Notes: generated by a model from the letters alone, not told the origin. DNA of 64,000 nucleotides from Microglena sp. YARC (GCA_022414725.1 CM039464.1:10458038-10522037), one strand, 5' to 3'. Numbered from the stretch's first letter, positions 8,696-19,754 are shown. Numbers and translations are program-made.

Positions 8696-11600
8696 GTTTT
8701 GGTCGCCACTCAACTCGTAAATGAGAGCCCCTTTAATTGTTATAAGGTTCAGCAGCTGATATTACCGTAAACCATATAGGTAGTGATTAGATTACAAGTT
8801 ATGTATAGTTATATATATATTGTATGTAAAATGAAGTAGATGTATGTCTGTATAATTCCATTATATAGGGAGGGTTCCAAGTACCCATCACCTGTCAACT
8901 CTACACATTGATTGTACCTCAGTCAGCTCCGGCAATCAATGTAATGTTTTCTACGACCTACGCCTTCTGTCTTCCAATGAAAGTCCGTTGTGGGTTCGTT
9001 TGGTCGCCACTCAACTCGTAATGAGAGCCCCTTTAATTGTTATAAGGTTCAGCAGCTGATATTACCGTAAACCATATAGGTAGTGATTAGATTACAAGTT
9101 ATGTATAGTTATATATATATTGTATGTAAAATGAAGTAGATGTATGTCTGTATAATTCCATTATATAGGGAGGGTTCCAAGTACCCATCACCTGTCAACT
9201 CTACACATTGATTGTACTCAGTCAGCTCCGGCAATCAATGTAATGTTTTCTACGACCTACGCCTTCTGTCTTCCAATGAAAGTCCGTTGTGGGTTTCGTT
9301 TGGTCGCCCACTCAACTCGTAATGAGAGCCCCTTTAATTGTTATAAGGTTCAGCAGCTGATATTACCGTAAACCATATAGGTAGTGATTAGATTACAAGT
9401 TATGTATAGTTATATATATATTGTATGTAAAATGAAGTAGATGTATGTCTGTATAATTCCATTATATAGGGAGGGTTCCAAGTACCCATCACCTGTCAAC
9501 TCTACACATTGATTGTACCTCAGTCAGCTCCGGCAATCAATGTAATGTTTTCTACGACCTACGCCTTCTGTCTTCCAATGAAAGTCCGTTGTGGGTTCGT
9601 TTGGTCGCCACTCAACTCGTAATGAGAGGCCCCTTTAATTGTTATACAGGTTCAGCAGCTGATATTACCGTAAACCATATAGGTAGTGATTAGATTACAA
9701 GTTATGTATAGTTATATATATATTGTATGTAAAATGAAGTAGATGTATGTCTGTATAATTCCATTATATAGGGAGGGTTCCAAGTACCCATCACCTGTCA
9801 ACTCTACACATTGATTGTACCTCAGTCAGCTCCGGCAATCAATGTAATTGTTTTCTACGACCTACGCCTTCTGTCTTCCAATGAAAGTCCGTTGTGGGTT
9901 CGTTTGGTCGCCACTCAACTTCGTAATGAGAGCCCCTTTAATTGTTATAAGGTTCAGCAGCTGATATTACCGTAAACCATATAGGTAGTGATTAGATTAC
10001 AAGTTATGTATAGTTATATATATATTGTATGTAAAATGAAGTAGATGTATGTCTGTATAATTCCATTATATAGGGAGGGTTCCAAGTACCCATCACCTGT
10101 CAACTCTACACATTGATTGTACCCTCAGTCAGCTCCGGCAATCAATGTAATGTTTTCTACGACCTACGCCTTCTGTCTTCCAATGAAAGTCCGTTGTGGG
10201 TTCGTTTGGTCGCCACTCAACTCGTAATGAGAGCCCTTTAATTGTTATATAAGGTTCAGCCAGCTGATATTACCGTAAACCATATAGGTAGTGATTAGAT
10301 TACAAGTTATGTATAGTTTATATATATATTGTATGTAAAATGAAGTAGATGTATGTCTGTATAATTCCATTATATAGGGAGGGTTCCAAGTACCCATCAC
10401 CTGTCAACTCTACACATTGATTTGTACCTCAGTCAGCTCCGGCAATCAATGTAATGTTTTCTACGACCTACGCCTTCTGTCTTCCAATGAAAGTCCGTTG
10501 TGGGTTGTTTGGTCGCCACTCAACTCGTAATGAGAGCCCTTTAATTGTTTATAAGGTTCAGCAGCTGATATTACCGTAAACCATATAGGTAGTGATTAGA
10601 TTACAAGTTATGTATAGTTATATATATATTGTATGTAAAATGAAGTAGATGTCTGTATGTCTGTATAATTCCATTATTATATAGGGAGGGTTCCAAGTAC
10701 CCATCACCTGTCAACTCTAACACATTGATTTGTACCTTCTAGTCAGCTCCGAGCAATCTAAAATAGCAGTAATGTTTTCTACAAGACCATACGCTGTCTT
10801 CTGTCATTGATTGTACCTCAGTCAGCTCCAATCTAAAAGTCCGTTGTGGGGTTCGTTTGGTCGCCACTCAACACGTAATGAGAGCCCCTTTAATTGTTAT
10901 AAGGTTCAGCAGCTGATATTACCGTAAACCATATAGGTAGTGATTAGATTACAAGTTATGTATAGTTATATATATATTGTATGTAAAATGAAGTAGATGT
11001 ATGTCTGTATAATTCCATTATATAGGGAGGGTTCCAAGTACCCATCACCTGTCAACTCTACACATTGATTGTACCCTCAGTCAGCTCCGGCAATCAATGT
11101 AATGTTTTCTACGACCTACGCCTTCTGTCTTCCAATGAAAGTCCGTTGTGGGTTTCGTTTGGTCGCCACTCACACCGTAATGAGAGCCCCTTTTAATTGT
11201 TATAAGGTTCAGCAGCTGATATTACCGTAAACCATATAGGTAGTGATTAGATTACAAGTTATGTATAGTTATATATATATTGTATGTAAAATGAAGTAGA
11301 TGTATGTCTGTATAATTCCATTATATAGGGAGGGTTCCAAGTACCCATCACCTGTCAACTCTACACATTGATTGTACCTCAGTCAGCTCCGGCAATCAAT
11401 GTAAATGTTTTTCTACGACCTACGCCTTCTGTCTTCCAATGAAAGTCCGTTGTGGGTTCGTTTGGTCGCCACTCAACTCGTAATGAGAGCCCCTTTAATT
11501 GTTATAAAGGTTCAGCAGCTGATATTACCGTAAACCATATAGGTAGTGATTAGATTACAAGTTATGTATAGTTTATATATATAATTGTATGTAAAATGAA

Positions 11601-12312
11601 GTAGATGTATGTCTGTAATAATTCCATTATATAGGGAGGGTTCCAAGTACCCATCACCTGTCAACTCTACACATTGATTGTACCTCAGTCAGCTCCGGCA
11701 ATCAATGTAATGTTTTCTACGACCTACGCCTTCTGTCTTCCAATGAAAGTCCGTTGTGGGTTCGTTTGGTCGCCACTCAACTCGTAATGAGAGCCCCTTA
11801 ATTGTTATAAGGTTCAGCAGCTGATATTACCGTAAACCATATAGGTAGTGAATTAGATTACAAGTTATGTATAGTTATATATATATTGTATGTAAAATGA
11901 AGTAGATGTATGTCTGTATAATTCCATTATATAGGGAGGGTTCCAAGTACCCATCACCTGTCAACTCTACACATTGATTGTACCTCAGTCAGCTCCGGCA
12001 ATCAAATGTAATGTTTTCTACGACCTACGCCTTCTGTCTTCCAATGAAAGTCCGTTTGTGGGTTCGTTTGGTCGCCACTCAACTCGTAATGAGAGCCCCT
12101 TTAATTGTTATAAGGTTCAGCAGCTGATATTACCGTAAACCATATAGGTAGTGATTAGATTACAAGTTATGTATAGTTATATATATATTGTATGTAAAAT
12201 GAAGTAGATGTATGTCTGTATAATTCCATTATATAGGGAGGGTTCCAAGTACCCATCACCTGTCAACTCTACACATTGATTGTACCTCAGTCAGCTCCGG
12301 CAATCAATGTAT
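8657..12312 (+). repeat. ~300-bp satellite, 12 tandem copies
   Basis: Twelve head-to-tail copies. The segment GAGAGCCCCTTTAATTG recurs near 8,722, 9,022, 9,325, 9,626, 9,930, 10,229, 10,532, 10,880, 11,182, 11,486, 11,790 and 12,092. The period is 299-304 bp, except for one 348-bp unit (10,532-10,880) with an internal partial duplication. Copies are nearly identical apart from single-base indels, many in homopolymers. Each unit has an AT-rich core (TTATATATATATTGTATG) and a TATATAGGGAGGG stretch, and no long ORF. It could be an origin, a regulatory array or selfish DNA. Confidence 0.97.
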
Positions 12313-13275
12313 TTTTTCTCTCCTCTCAGAAAGACAGACCCGACCCACACACACTCAGGTGCATGATGATGGAACACCCACACACACTCACAAAATAGAC
12401 CGCCCCCCCCGTCCATAATGTAATTCGCTCACACACATACCATGGCGTCTGTCGCATCCCCCCGTCCGTACATTCATGACACACGTAATCTGTCCGTATT
12501 TTGCGTTTCTTACACTCGTTTGTTTGAGTCCGCACTCACACGAAACCCTTGTCGTCGACTAAATCCTCATGATACGCGCGTCCCAACCAACTCTCTATCA
12601 ATGCGTAATGTTTTCGCGCGCCTCGAATCTTCCCACGAGTCCTCAACTGAATTCCCCTGCCCCACTCCGTGGGTCCCGCGATTCCTCTTTCATACTCCCG
12701 ACATGTTTGTCAAGCAGAAGTCTGCTTGAGACGACACGTGTCCCCATGCGCCTCGACAAATACGAACCCTGTCCACGCCACACCCAGGCCAAGCCACACA
12801 CACCCCAGCCATGTCAATCTTAACCAAGTTCCAAAGTTCCGAAGTTCCGAAGTTCTCCAATTCTTCTCTCACGAACTCAGTGTGTATCCAGCGAACTCCG
12901 AAAGCTAATTCCTAGGGTGAACTCCGTGTGTTTAGGGAGCATCCAGCGAACAACTCCGAAAGCTGATTCCGAGGGTGAGTTAAAATAGTAGCAGTAATCG
13001 AGATCTATTCATGGTTACTTTCATGGCTGCTAGTATTTGCGAAGTTCGAGTTTGGATTGCGCTGGCTTGCTAGCTCTATGTCTCCACCTGCGAAAGCCAT
13101 TCATGGTTACTTTCATGGATGCTAGTATTTGCGAAATTCGCGTTCGGATTGCGCTGGCTTGCTAGCTCTATGGCTCCACCTTCGAAAGCATTATCCAGTA
13201 ATTGATTGCGAAGATTGTGCTGGCTGCGAAAGCATGAGCTGACCAACCATCCACCCATGTTCGCAGGCACTGAAG
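12313..13275. other. Intergenic region with hairpin module and local duplications
   Basis: No convincing gene. It holds one double-hairpin module (12,648-12,729), a degenerate direct repeat around 12,896-12,980 (CTCCGAAAGCT, then TTCC, then AGGGTGA, twice), and two ~92-bp direct repeats at 13,007-13,098 and 13,099-13,190 containing TTGCGCTGGCTTGCTAGCTC. Confidence 0.7.
12648..12729 (+). repeat. Double-hairpin module
   Basis: Left hairpin around CCCCACTCCGTGGG (12,659-12,673). The right hairpin, TCAAGCAGAAGTCTGCTTGA, occupies 12,710-12,729 with an 8-bp stem and 4-nt loop. It is a member of the dispersed family. Confidence 0.85.
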
Positions 13276-13638
13276 ATGGCTATGATGAAGAAGGGGGCTA
13301 TCAAGATTCAGCTCCGAACTTCCATGTGTATGCATTCCGAGTATGCAGGAAGTGTTCCGTACATCAAGAATGGCATCTTCTGCATCATCGACGAGGAGGA
13401 TGTTGGCGAGGGATGTTGTCGACCGGAAGGGGTTCGACTGCGAGATTTGAAGCACTCTTCGTCTCCTGATTTTAGTGTCATAATCATTAAGATGTTTGGT
13501 ATGCCTATCCCTATGCTTGTGAATTGCAGGGATTGCCCTGCGAATGCAGTTGTGACAGTCGATCACTCGACTACATTCGAATCATGTGACTGTGGTGTAT
13601 GCCCACTTAGCATGGGGGCGGGTGGGTCTGGACGTTAG
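13276..13638 (+). CDS. Unknown protein, cysteine-containing C-terminus
   Basis: A 120-residue ORF, not recognised. The central part has alternating hydrophobic strands (GIFCIIDEEDVGEGCC; FSVIIIKMFGMPIPMLV). The C-terminal part has CRDCPANAVV and CDCGVCPLSMG, whose cysteine pairs could bind a metal. A longer-named frame at 13,206-13,469 overlaps but looks like a shadow. A double-hairpin module follows 145-235 bp downstream, as for other genes in this tract. Codon pattern and spacing favour a real viral gene, but no homology can be claimed. Confidence 0.45.
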   Translation: MAMMKKGAIKIQLRTSMCMHSEYAGSVPYIKNGIFCIIDEEDVGEGCCRPEGVRLRDLKHSSSPDFSVIIIKMFGMPIPMLVNCRDCPANAVVTVDHSTTFESCDCGVCPLSMGAGGSGR

Positions 13639-13780
13639 TTGATGAGGTGTGGTGAGATGGAGAGCTGTATGTATTGATTGAGATTGTCTATTGTAACCAG
13701 TTGAATCCGCCCACTATTCTCCCTGTCCCACTCCTTGTCCCGCTCCTTGTCCATGTGACACTCCATATATTCAGACAGTG

Positions 13781-13872
13781 AGTCAGCAGCTCGATCCCTT
13801 TGCACCGCTCCGCGGTGCCCGCGCTCCTCCCTACAGAAAATCACTAGGGTTGTCAAGCAGAAGTATGCTTGA
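13781..13872 (+). repeat. Double-hairpin module
   Basis: Starts AGTCAGCAGCTCGAT, then GCACCGCTCCGCGGTGC (left hairpin). It ends TCAAGCAGAAGTATGCTTGA (13,853-13,872, 7-bp stem). It lies downstream of the 13,276-13,638 ORF and upstream of the 14,024 ORF. Confidence 0.85.
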
Positions 13873-14023
13873 TATACACCGCTTTCTTTTGAGTACCAGT
13901 CGTGTTCATAAACACAACTTACATGGATACTACCGGATTTCACAAGCAAACACTCGAGTTTGAAGGCAATGTGACCCCCAACGCGATAATTATTTTTTTG
14001 TATTTGAATTACACAGAATAATC

Positions 14024-14281
14024 ATGTCTTCACAAACTTCCACCGGGCCATTTTACTACGTTTTTGAATGCCAAAGCACCGGGTACAGAACTCGGGACTT
14101 TTCAAAAGTCATCCTTAATGAAAAAGGCCGGGAATTGGGTGCTAAGCAAAAGATTCACATTTTTCAAGTTTCGTGTAAGTCGAAGAAAGAAGTCTTCGTC
14201 TCAGAAGTCATTCGGGACAGGAATTCCCGTGCTTCCCCCTTAATAAAACCAAAAGGGGTGTCCAAGCAGAATTCTGCTTGA
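14024..14281 (+). CDS. Unknown small protein whose stop codon lies in a perfect palindrome
   Basis: An 85-residue ORF starting MSSQTSTGPFYYVFE. It has an AT-rich upstream region (TTATTTTTTTGTATTTGAATT at about 13,988-14,008) and no recognisable domain. A diverged, broken copy of its 3' two-thirds lies at 20,120-20,310. The last codons and the TGA stop (14,279-14,281) form the right arm of CAAGCAGAATTCTGCTTG (14,263-14,280), a perfect 18-nt palindrome. A transcription-end or processing signal thus overlaps the stop codon. Confidence 0.55.
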   Translation: MSSQTSTGPFYYVFECQSTGYRTRDFSKVILNEKGRELGAKQKIHIFQVSCKSKKEVFVSEVIRDRNSRASPLIKPKGVSKQNSA

Positions 14282-14370
14282 TACCAGCATCTGAATTCCA
14301 CTGCTCCGCTACGCGGTGCCCGCGACCTCCCTTCAGAATTCCCATAGTTGTCAAGCAGAAGCCTGCTTGA
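14263..14370 (+). terminator. Palindrome plus double-hairpin module (candidate 3'-end signal)
   Basis: Perfect palindrome CAAGCAGAATTCTGCTTG at 14,263-14,280. It is followed by a full module: CTGAATTCCACTG, then GCTCCGCTACGCGGTGCCCGC, then TCAAGCAGAAGCCTGCTTGA at 14,351-14,370. It sits between the convergent ends of the plus-strand 14,024 ORF and the minus-strand exonuclease (ends 14,441), where a bidirectional 3'-end signal would be expected. Hairpin-directed 3'-end formation is established for mimivirus; here it is inferred. Confidence 0.55.
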
Positions 14371-14440
14371 GACCATACTGTTTCTTTTGAGGACCGGGCC
14401 ACATTGAATGCGGTTAAGTGATCATCCCAATACTAAGAAT

Positions 14441-15100
14441 CTATGCAAAAGTTGGCTGTCCGCAAAAACATTTCTTGGGGTTGAATTTGTACGAGCAGAT
14501 ATCGCCAACAATCACCGTCTTCCCCATATCTTCAGGGAACTCCCTTTTATAAGTCATCCTACTCAGCTTCTTGATTGCAGATTTCATCCGAACAGGATCT
14601 GATGCATGCTTCCTGTATATTTCGAGTGAAATCTGGGCGTCAATCACAGGAGAATGTGCCGCATCTTGAATCGTCGTACCAAGAAGACCATACGCCATCT
14701 TTCGTAGTGAAAAAAAGTTGTAATTCTTGTAACGATCGTTCCATGCCTTGAGTAGGTCAGACAAATCGACAATGGATGCAAAGTGAATCCCTTCTTCCAG
14801 CTGCATCCATTTGACATCTCCCTGTGGTCTGCATCCAACTATGATGCTTGTGCGAGGGCACAGAATCTGAATGACTGATTCCCGGACCTCCTCGAAAGTC
14901 TTTCCAGCAAGAATCTGCTCTCGCGTAACACCTGTCAGGGAGGTCATCGGATCGTAAATGTCATTCACACAAATGACCTCGTTGAGCAGAAGCGTCCCGT
15001 CATCGTCAACAACCGCTACTTGGCATGGAGAGCGATCGTTGTGACCTCTCCCGGTGGCACATGCTTCAACATCAATGGAAATGTACCTTGAGTGTGCCAT
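14441..15100 (-). CDS. DEDDh 3'-5' exonuclease (REXO/ISG20-like)
   Basis: An intact 219-residue ORF. Exo I is ISIDVEACATG with Asp10 and Glu12. An LTGVTREQI segment follows, as in DnaQ-like nucleases. Exo II is in VGCRPQGDVKWMQL. Exo III is HSPVIDAQISLEIYRKH, where His and Asp are spaced H-x4-D, which defines the DEDDh class. The C-terminal tail contains C-F-C-G-Q and may be specific to this copy. It would remove nucleotides from 3' ends of DNA or RNA; related proteins occur in large DNA viruses and in eukaryotes. The ATG at 15,100 gives Exo I at the usual distance from the start. It is one of the few replication/repair-type ORFs here without a frameshift. Confidence 0.85.
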   Translation of the reverse strand: MAHSRYISIDVEACATGRGHNDRSPCQVAVVDDDGTLLLNEVICVNDIYDPMTSLTGVTREQILAGKTFEEVRESVIQILCPRTSIIVGCRPQGDVKWMQLEEGIHFASIVDLSDLLKAWNDRYKNYNFFSLRKMAYGLLGTTIQDAAHSPVIDAQISLEIYRKHASDPVRMKSAIKKLSRMTYKREFPEDMGKTVIVGDICSYKFNPKKCFCGQPTFA

Positions 15101-15662
15101 CTGTAATCTGTAATGTCAGTTTCAGGTATCCATTTTGTTTACACTCGTTTTTTCTACAGCCGCCTCCGCCAGCCTTAGTGCGGTGTGTCGTGTGGAGACA
15201 GATGTGAGTCTGCGCAATCCACCGTGTCATGTGTGTGCGGTCTGTTGTCTGTCTGATGGCGCAAGCCGCCTGGGTGGCGTGTGTGAGAATGAATGGACGA
15301 ACGTGTGGTCTGCGAAATCCGTGGTGGGTGGGAGTCAGTAGCTGAATTCCACTGTCGCCTGCCCTTCCCCCTTTAGAAAAACCCATTCGCCCCATGCATG
15401 TGATCAGACAGTCATCAGCTGAATTCCACTGTCCCGCTCCGCGGACCCGCGATCCCCCTTTGCGGATTCCCACCGTGTTGTCAAGCTGAAGCCTGCTTGA
15501 TACGACACTTGGTCTTCAGTCCCCTTTAATCTGTTTGAGATCCCATCTGATCATGTTGCGAGCCGCATCTGAATTCCCATTCCACACTTCTTGAAGTCGC
15601 CTTGAAATGTCACGTGTGAGAGATCACGTCTGATGATTGACAACGAACTAACGATTACATTA
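15101..15662. other. Intergenic region with hairpin module
   Basis: No gene supported. It has a TTTACACTCGTTTTTTC box at 15,138-15,155, a TGTGTGAGAATGAATGGACG block also found near 19,320 and 21,700, a partial module (15,340-15,385), and a full module at 15,410-15,500 ending TCAAGC, 8-nt loop, GCTTGA. Confidence 0.65.
15410..15500 (+). repeat. Double-hairpin module
   Basis: CAGCTGAATTCCACTGTCCC, then CGCTCCGCGG, then TCAAGCTGAAGCCTGCTTGA at 15,481-15,500 (6-bp stem with an 8-nt loop). It lies between the 5' end of the exonuclease gene and the 3' end of the primase-helicase gene. Confidence 0.85.
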
Positions 15663-18164
15663 TCATCCTCGTAACCGCAAGCCCATGTATCCACGTGTCG
15701 AATTCCCTTCGATTCGAAGCACTTTTTTCATGAACCCTTTACTCTTCATCTGCCTGTGGAACCACTTCTCTCGATCGTTATTTCTCGCCGCTTTCCTCGC
15801 GATACCTATGGAACAAGGCAACGCTCGACTCCCTGAAATCTTCCGCAAACTCGCAGTTCTCGGCGAGGAACGCTTGCACGCCGTCCTGCTCCGCCAAATA
15901 TTGTCTGGTAAATTCTGTGACCTTCTTTGGCGCTATGGCCTTCAGGCCCTCCGTCCCACCGTACCACGCCACCGCGCCCTCTACCAGCCAGGCAAACAGC
16001 GCAGACTGCCCCTCTGGCGCCTTCAGTCTCTCCTTCATGGTTCTGTCGCACTGCCGCAGCGTCTCGGTCTCTCTCTCCCCAGGGATGAGGTCCCTAAATG
16101 TTACAGGAAACTCAATAATGAGAAGCCGCTCGACCATCGCCGTTATCACATCGGACATCTCTGGCATGTAGTTGGTTATTAAAATCACCAGATGCCGTGG
16201 CATCACCGTCACCGGGTCCTTGTAAAGCGCCTTTGCCGGGAATCCGTCTCCTCCCGTCAGCAGCTGGACCTCGTTCGTCTTTAACTTCTCACCATTCTTG
16301 AGCTCGTTGAAGACCCGCGAGTCTCGCTCCTATGAGCTTTGCCCGCTCCGCATCTATATTAGAGCACACCCTCGAGTCACTTATTATGGCGCAGTTCATC
16401 TCCTTGTAATAGGCCCCGAGCAGCTGCTGTAGCGCCTGCGTCAACAGCCCCTTACCGTTCCTTCCGCTCCCTGTCCATACAGGGAAAACCTCCTCTCTCA
16501 CTTCGCCGTGATACCATACCCGAGTAGTATTTGAAGGAACCTTGCCATTGCCTCGTCCCCCCCCATGATCTTCTGTACGATCCTATGCATCCACTCTGCG
16601 TTTGTGGCGGCGGCTGCAGTCATCACACCGCCATCGTACGCCACGTCCAGTTCGTTGTGCACCATGTCTTCTGCCACCCTCTGTCGCTTCTTCCCTGTCC
16701 TGAGGTCCACCAACGCTGCCCCCCTTGATCCCGATCAAGTGCCGATTGCTGTCCAAGCGTTGCTCGAACGTCTCGTCCATTAGCAGTGGCCCAGCAATGG
16801 CCATCACATTCTTCACTCCGCGGTAAGACATCACGTAGTTGGTCAGTGTGGCAACTTTCTTCTTCTTCACATCCATCCCCGATTTACTCATGGAGTCTTC
16901 TTCTCCGTCGTCCTCTTCGCCCACTCCGATGCAGAAAAGTTGTGCGGTCTGGGTCGATATCCATAAGTCAATGTCCCTCATCACCCCTTCCAAGACATTC
17001 ATCGCCACGGTATTCACAAACCCATCATCCACCTTGGCCCACCTGCACGTGTCCTCCTCGAATATGTAATAGTCCTTATGACCCCCCCCTGTCTTCTTCA
17101 CTGTCCCTTGCAGCAGAAAGTGTACAATCTGTCCCAGACCGTAGTCTCCCTTCCTCCACCTGTCCTTTATTAATTTGGGTATCGAAGCTGCTCGATACGC
17201 CGCGTACCCGTGCGGATCGTCCTCGCAAGCCCACTTGACCACCGTCTTCATCGTCAGCTTCGGTCCATCGTAGTGGGGTCTTCCCACAGTCTCCCACAAT
17301 TTTTCTGCGGCTTCCTCATCGTATCTTGAGGACACCTTGGACATCTTTTTCCACAACACCTTGTACGTCTCACCGTACTCGTTCTTCAAGGCCGTTGCCA
17401 CACCCGCGCCATGTCTCTCTAGAATCCCACCTGCTCTTGCTAAGGAGCAGCAGAAGCTTCTCTACAGGCGGGCTCTCCATGAAGCTGTTTGGTATCATCA
17501 CCACGGTTCCCTGACCCTGCAATCTCGACGACTCCGAGTCCACCTCTGTTTTGGTTGCTACATTTGCCTTTGAGGCGCCCGCAGTCCTGATCTTCTTCGC
17601 CACCCTCTCCATCAGCGCCTTTGGAATGTACGGTATCATCATCGACTCGAGCTCCCACGGAGCCCTTCCCTTCACCCACGCCTTCCCCTCCGTGGGCGCA
17701 ACCGACAACAAACTTCTTGTCCCTGTCCTGCATAGAGTCTTCATGTCAACCTCTTTGTGCTTGACCTGCCTTGCGCCGTCATAGTACCCCTCCTCGTCCG
17801 CCCATTGCGGGCGCAAGAACATGTAATGTCGTCCCTTCCTTGTCTCTTGGATTGCGCACCTCTGCATGGCCTCGCCAACTTCTCCCTCTTCATATTTCAT
17901 CATCTCCAACCACTCCACTGTCTCTGCGTCGTCCGCGTCGACCACGACCAATCCATCCAGCAACATTCCCCAGGGCGTGTGTGTGGGGTTGCTATTCGCG
18001 TACGCGTCCGCCTCGGCCCATCCCCACTGCGCTTTCCCGGCATGCTTGAACATCGGTGCCTTCACGTCACTGGTAGTCATGGGCATCAACACCGTTCGGC
18101 CCACGCTCGCCTCAGATATCTTCAGCCACGCGCTGAGCTTCTGCAACTCTTCGTAGGATGCCAT
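15663..18164 (-). pseudogene. Prim-pol/D5 primase-SF3 helicase, copy 2 (all domains present, frameshifted)
   Basis: A replicative primase-helicase on the minus strand. The first frame (18,164-17,370) is an archaeo-eukaryotic primase/prim-pol domain: VVVDADD with Asp76 and Asp78, then TRKGRHYMF with His113. Next come a PriCT-2-like segment (KVLWKKMSKVSSRYDEE) and a D5_N-like segment (DDPHGYAAYRAASIPKL) in 17,401-16,583. ARFLQILLGYGITAK (16,498) leads to Walker A (FPVWTGSGRNGKG, 16,501-16,289). Motif C and the following arm (ILITNYMPEMSD; ERLLIIEFPVTF) lie in 16,212-15,778. The C-terminal tail ends at 15,663. Frame changes fall near 17,385, 16,700, 16,500, 16,250 and 15,800. The start at 18,164 is the first ATG and lies ~115 bp from the end of the ORF upstream. 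All catalytic motifs remain. Confidence 0.85.
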
Positions 18165-18278
18165 GTCGTTTAATTGATGTTATGCATTCATGCAGTATTT
18201 CCTTTAAGCCACCCTAAGATGATTGTTTTCTCTTCTCGCATGCGTGTCTGCATCCATGAATGTGTGTTGCGTTTCATA

Positions 18279-18575
18279 CTAAAACATGTTGTCTTGCCGC
18301 ATTCTTCTCCTCTTTATTCCGTTGCCTCCACTTTCTGCAGCTCTCCCAAGCGCCTCCCTGACATCCTCGCTGTACCTTGAGACATTCGGGTCGAACTTCA
18401 TGATCTCACGCATCGCCTTCATGACCATCCCCGCCTCTGCCTCGCATCTATCCCCCAGTATGCTATTCACTCTCTCTTCCAGTTCGAAGTATCGTTTCTT
18501 TGACAACGTTGATATCCCCTTGTCTCCATTTTGGTTTTTTGGCGTGAAGAACCTAGTCTCCTTGCTCGATGACAT
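18279..18575 (-). CDS. Unknown small helical protein, paralogue B
   Basis: Paralogue of 2,252-2,566; shared segments are KNQNGDKGISTLSKKRYF, MKAMREIMKFDPNVSRYSE and a basic tail. The frame is open upstream to 18,644, but alignment with the other copy supports the second Met (18,575) as start. The gene is immediately upstream of, and in the same direction as, the prim-pol helicase (gap ~114 bp), which suggests co-expression. It has no recognised domain; the composition predicts alpha-helices. Confidence 0.7.
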   Translation of the reverse strand: MSSSKETRFFTPKNQNGDKGISTLSKKRYFELEERVNSILGDRCEAEAGMVMKAMREIMKFDPNVSRYSEDVREALGRAAESGGNGIKRRRMRQDNMF

Positions 18576-19092
18576 CATTAATGTGAGAGCTATTATTCGT
18601 TTGAATTCATATTCATCTCTACTATTCTCCTCTCCATTATACATTTCCTCTCTCCCTTATACACACACACTCCATCGCTTCTCAGACCCCTTTCACACAC
18701 ACCCTCAAGTGCATGATGATGGTGGTGGTGGTGATGGGCAAAACAGACCCGCGAAGCCATTGTCTCTAGTGTTACACAAAAGCTACAAAGTTACACCAAA
18801 AAAGGAAACCTTTCTCATTCATTCCCTCTCTGGGGACTTTCTATTTTTGGTGTAACTTTTGGACTTTCATGTAACAAGTAGAAAAGCTATAATTGGTAAG
18901 TTGTAATAACTGAAAAATAACAATAGAAGTCAAGCTGAATGCATGCTTGAGACCGCCCGTTAGGTATACGTCTGTCTTCAGACGTCCTTTTATTACTTTG
19001 AGCCCCTTTGCCCCCCATCTGATCACGTTGCGAGTCAGAAAAGGCTCTCCATCTTGGGAACAACAATTATTTCAACAAAAAAATAAGAATCA

Positions 19093-19554
19093 TCAATCAA
19101 TCCCTATTTTAAACGTGTTCACATGAACACCTCTGAAAAGGCTCTCCATCTCGGGACCAACAATTATTTCAACAAAAAATAAATACTGAAAAATTCTTCC
19201 GGAGAATGTCTCACATGTCCCCCCATCCGTTTACACTCGTTTTTCGAAAGCCGCCGTGCGTGTGTGAAGATGACTGAATGGACTGACGGGGGGCTTCTAA
19301 AGCCGCCTTGGTGTGTGTGAGAATGAATGGACGAACGTGGGGGCTGCGCAAGCCACCTTGGTGTGTGTGAGGATGAATGTACGAGACGGGGGTCTGCGAA
19401 AGCCGCAGTGGTGTGTGGACAACACCACTGCCCCCTTTAATCAATCCCATCTGTTCACGTTGCGAGACAGCAGCTGAATTCCACTCCCCACTCCGTGGGG
19501 CCTGCGACCCCCCTTCACAATCCCAATAGAGTTGTCGAGCAGAAGCCTGCTTGA
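19093..19554 (+). repeat. ~460-bp duplicated block (copy 1)
   Basis: Near-identical to 21,478-21,938. It consists of one ~100-bp repeat unit, an AATACTGAAAAATTCTTCC stretch, the TTTACACTCGTTTTTCGAAAG box, three degenerate GTGTGTGAGAATGAATGGACG units, and a double-hairpin module ending TCGAGCAGAAGCCTGCTTGA (19,535-19,554). Confidence 0.9.
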
Positions 19555-19600
19555 GACGACACGTGGTCTTCAGACCCCCTATAGTATGTGTGGGAGTGAG

Positions 19601-19690
19601 TCAGCAGCTCAATTCCATTGCCCCACTCCGTGGGGCCCGCGGTTTCCCCTTTCACAATCCCGATATAGTTGTCAAGCAGGGTCCCCTCTG
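19601..19690 (+). repeat. Double-hairpin module, right arm lost
   Basis: CAGCAGCTCAATTCCATTG, then CCCCACTCCGTGGGGCCCG, then TTGTCAAGCAGGGTCC. The left hairpin is intact but the CTGCTTGA arm is missing. It lies just 5' of the 19,755 ORF. Confidence 0.8.
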
Positions 19691-19754
19691 TGATGCAATG
19701 TGGTTGATGCGTTCATCGTGTGTACAGGAATGTCCGTATATATTTAAATTAAAC

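Larger units (their letters stand above)
18576..19754. other. Repeat-rich intergenic region
   Basis: No gene supported. In order: an (AC)n stretch with a (GGT)n run; an 18,785-18,870 inverted pair (AAAGTTACACCAAAAA/TTTTTGGTGTAACTTTT); a hairpin TCAAGC, 9-nt loop, GCTTGA at 18,930-18,950; 1.5 copies of the ~100-bp repeat (19,030-19,190); a TTTACACTCGTTTTTCGAAAG block (19,229-19,430); and two hairpin modules. Confidence 0.7.

Noticed and set aside
8657..12312. CRISPR-like array
   Set aside because: 300-bp units are contiguous and almost identical; there are no short repeats with unique spacers.
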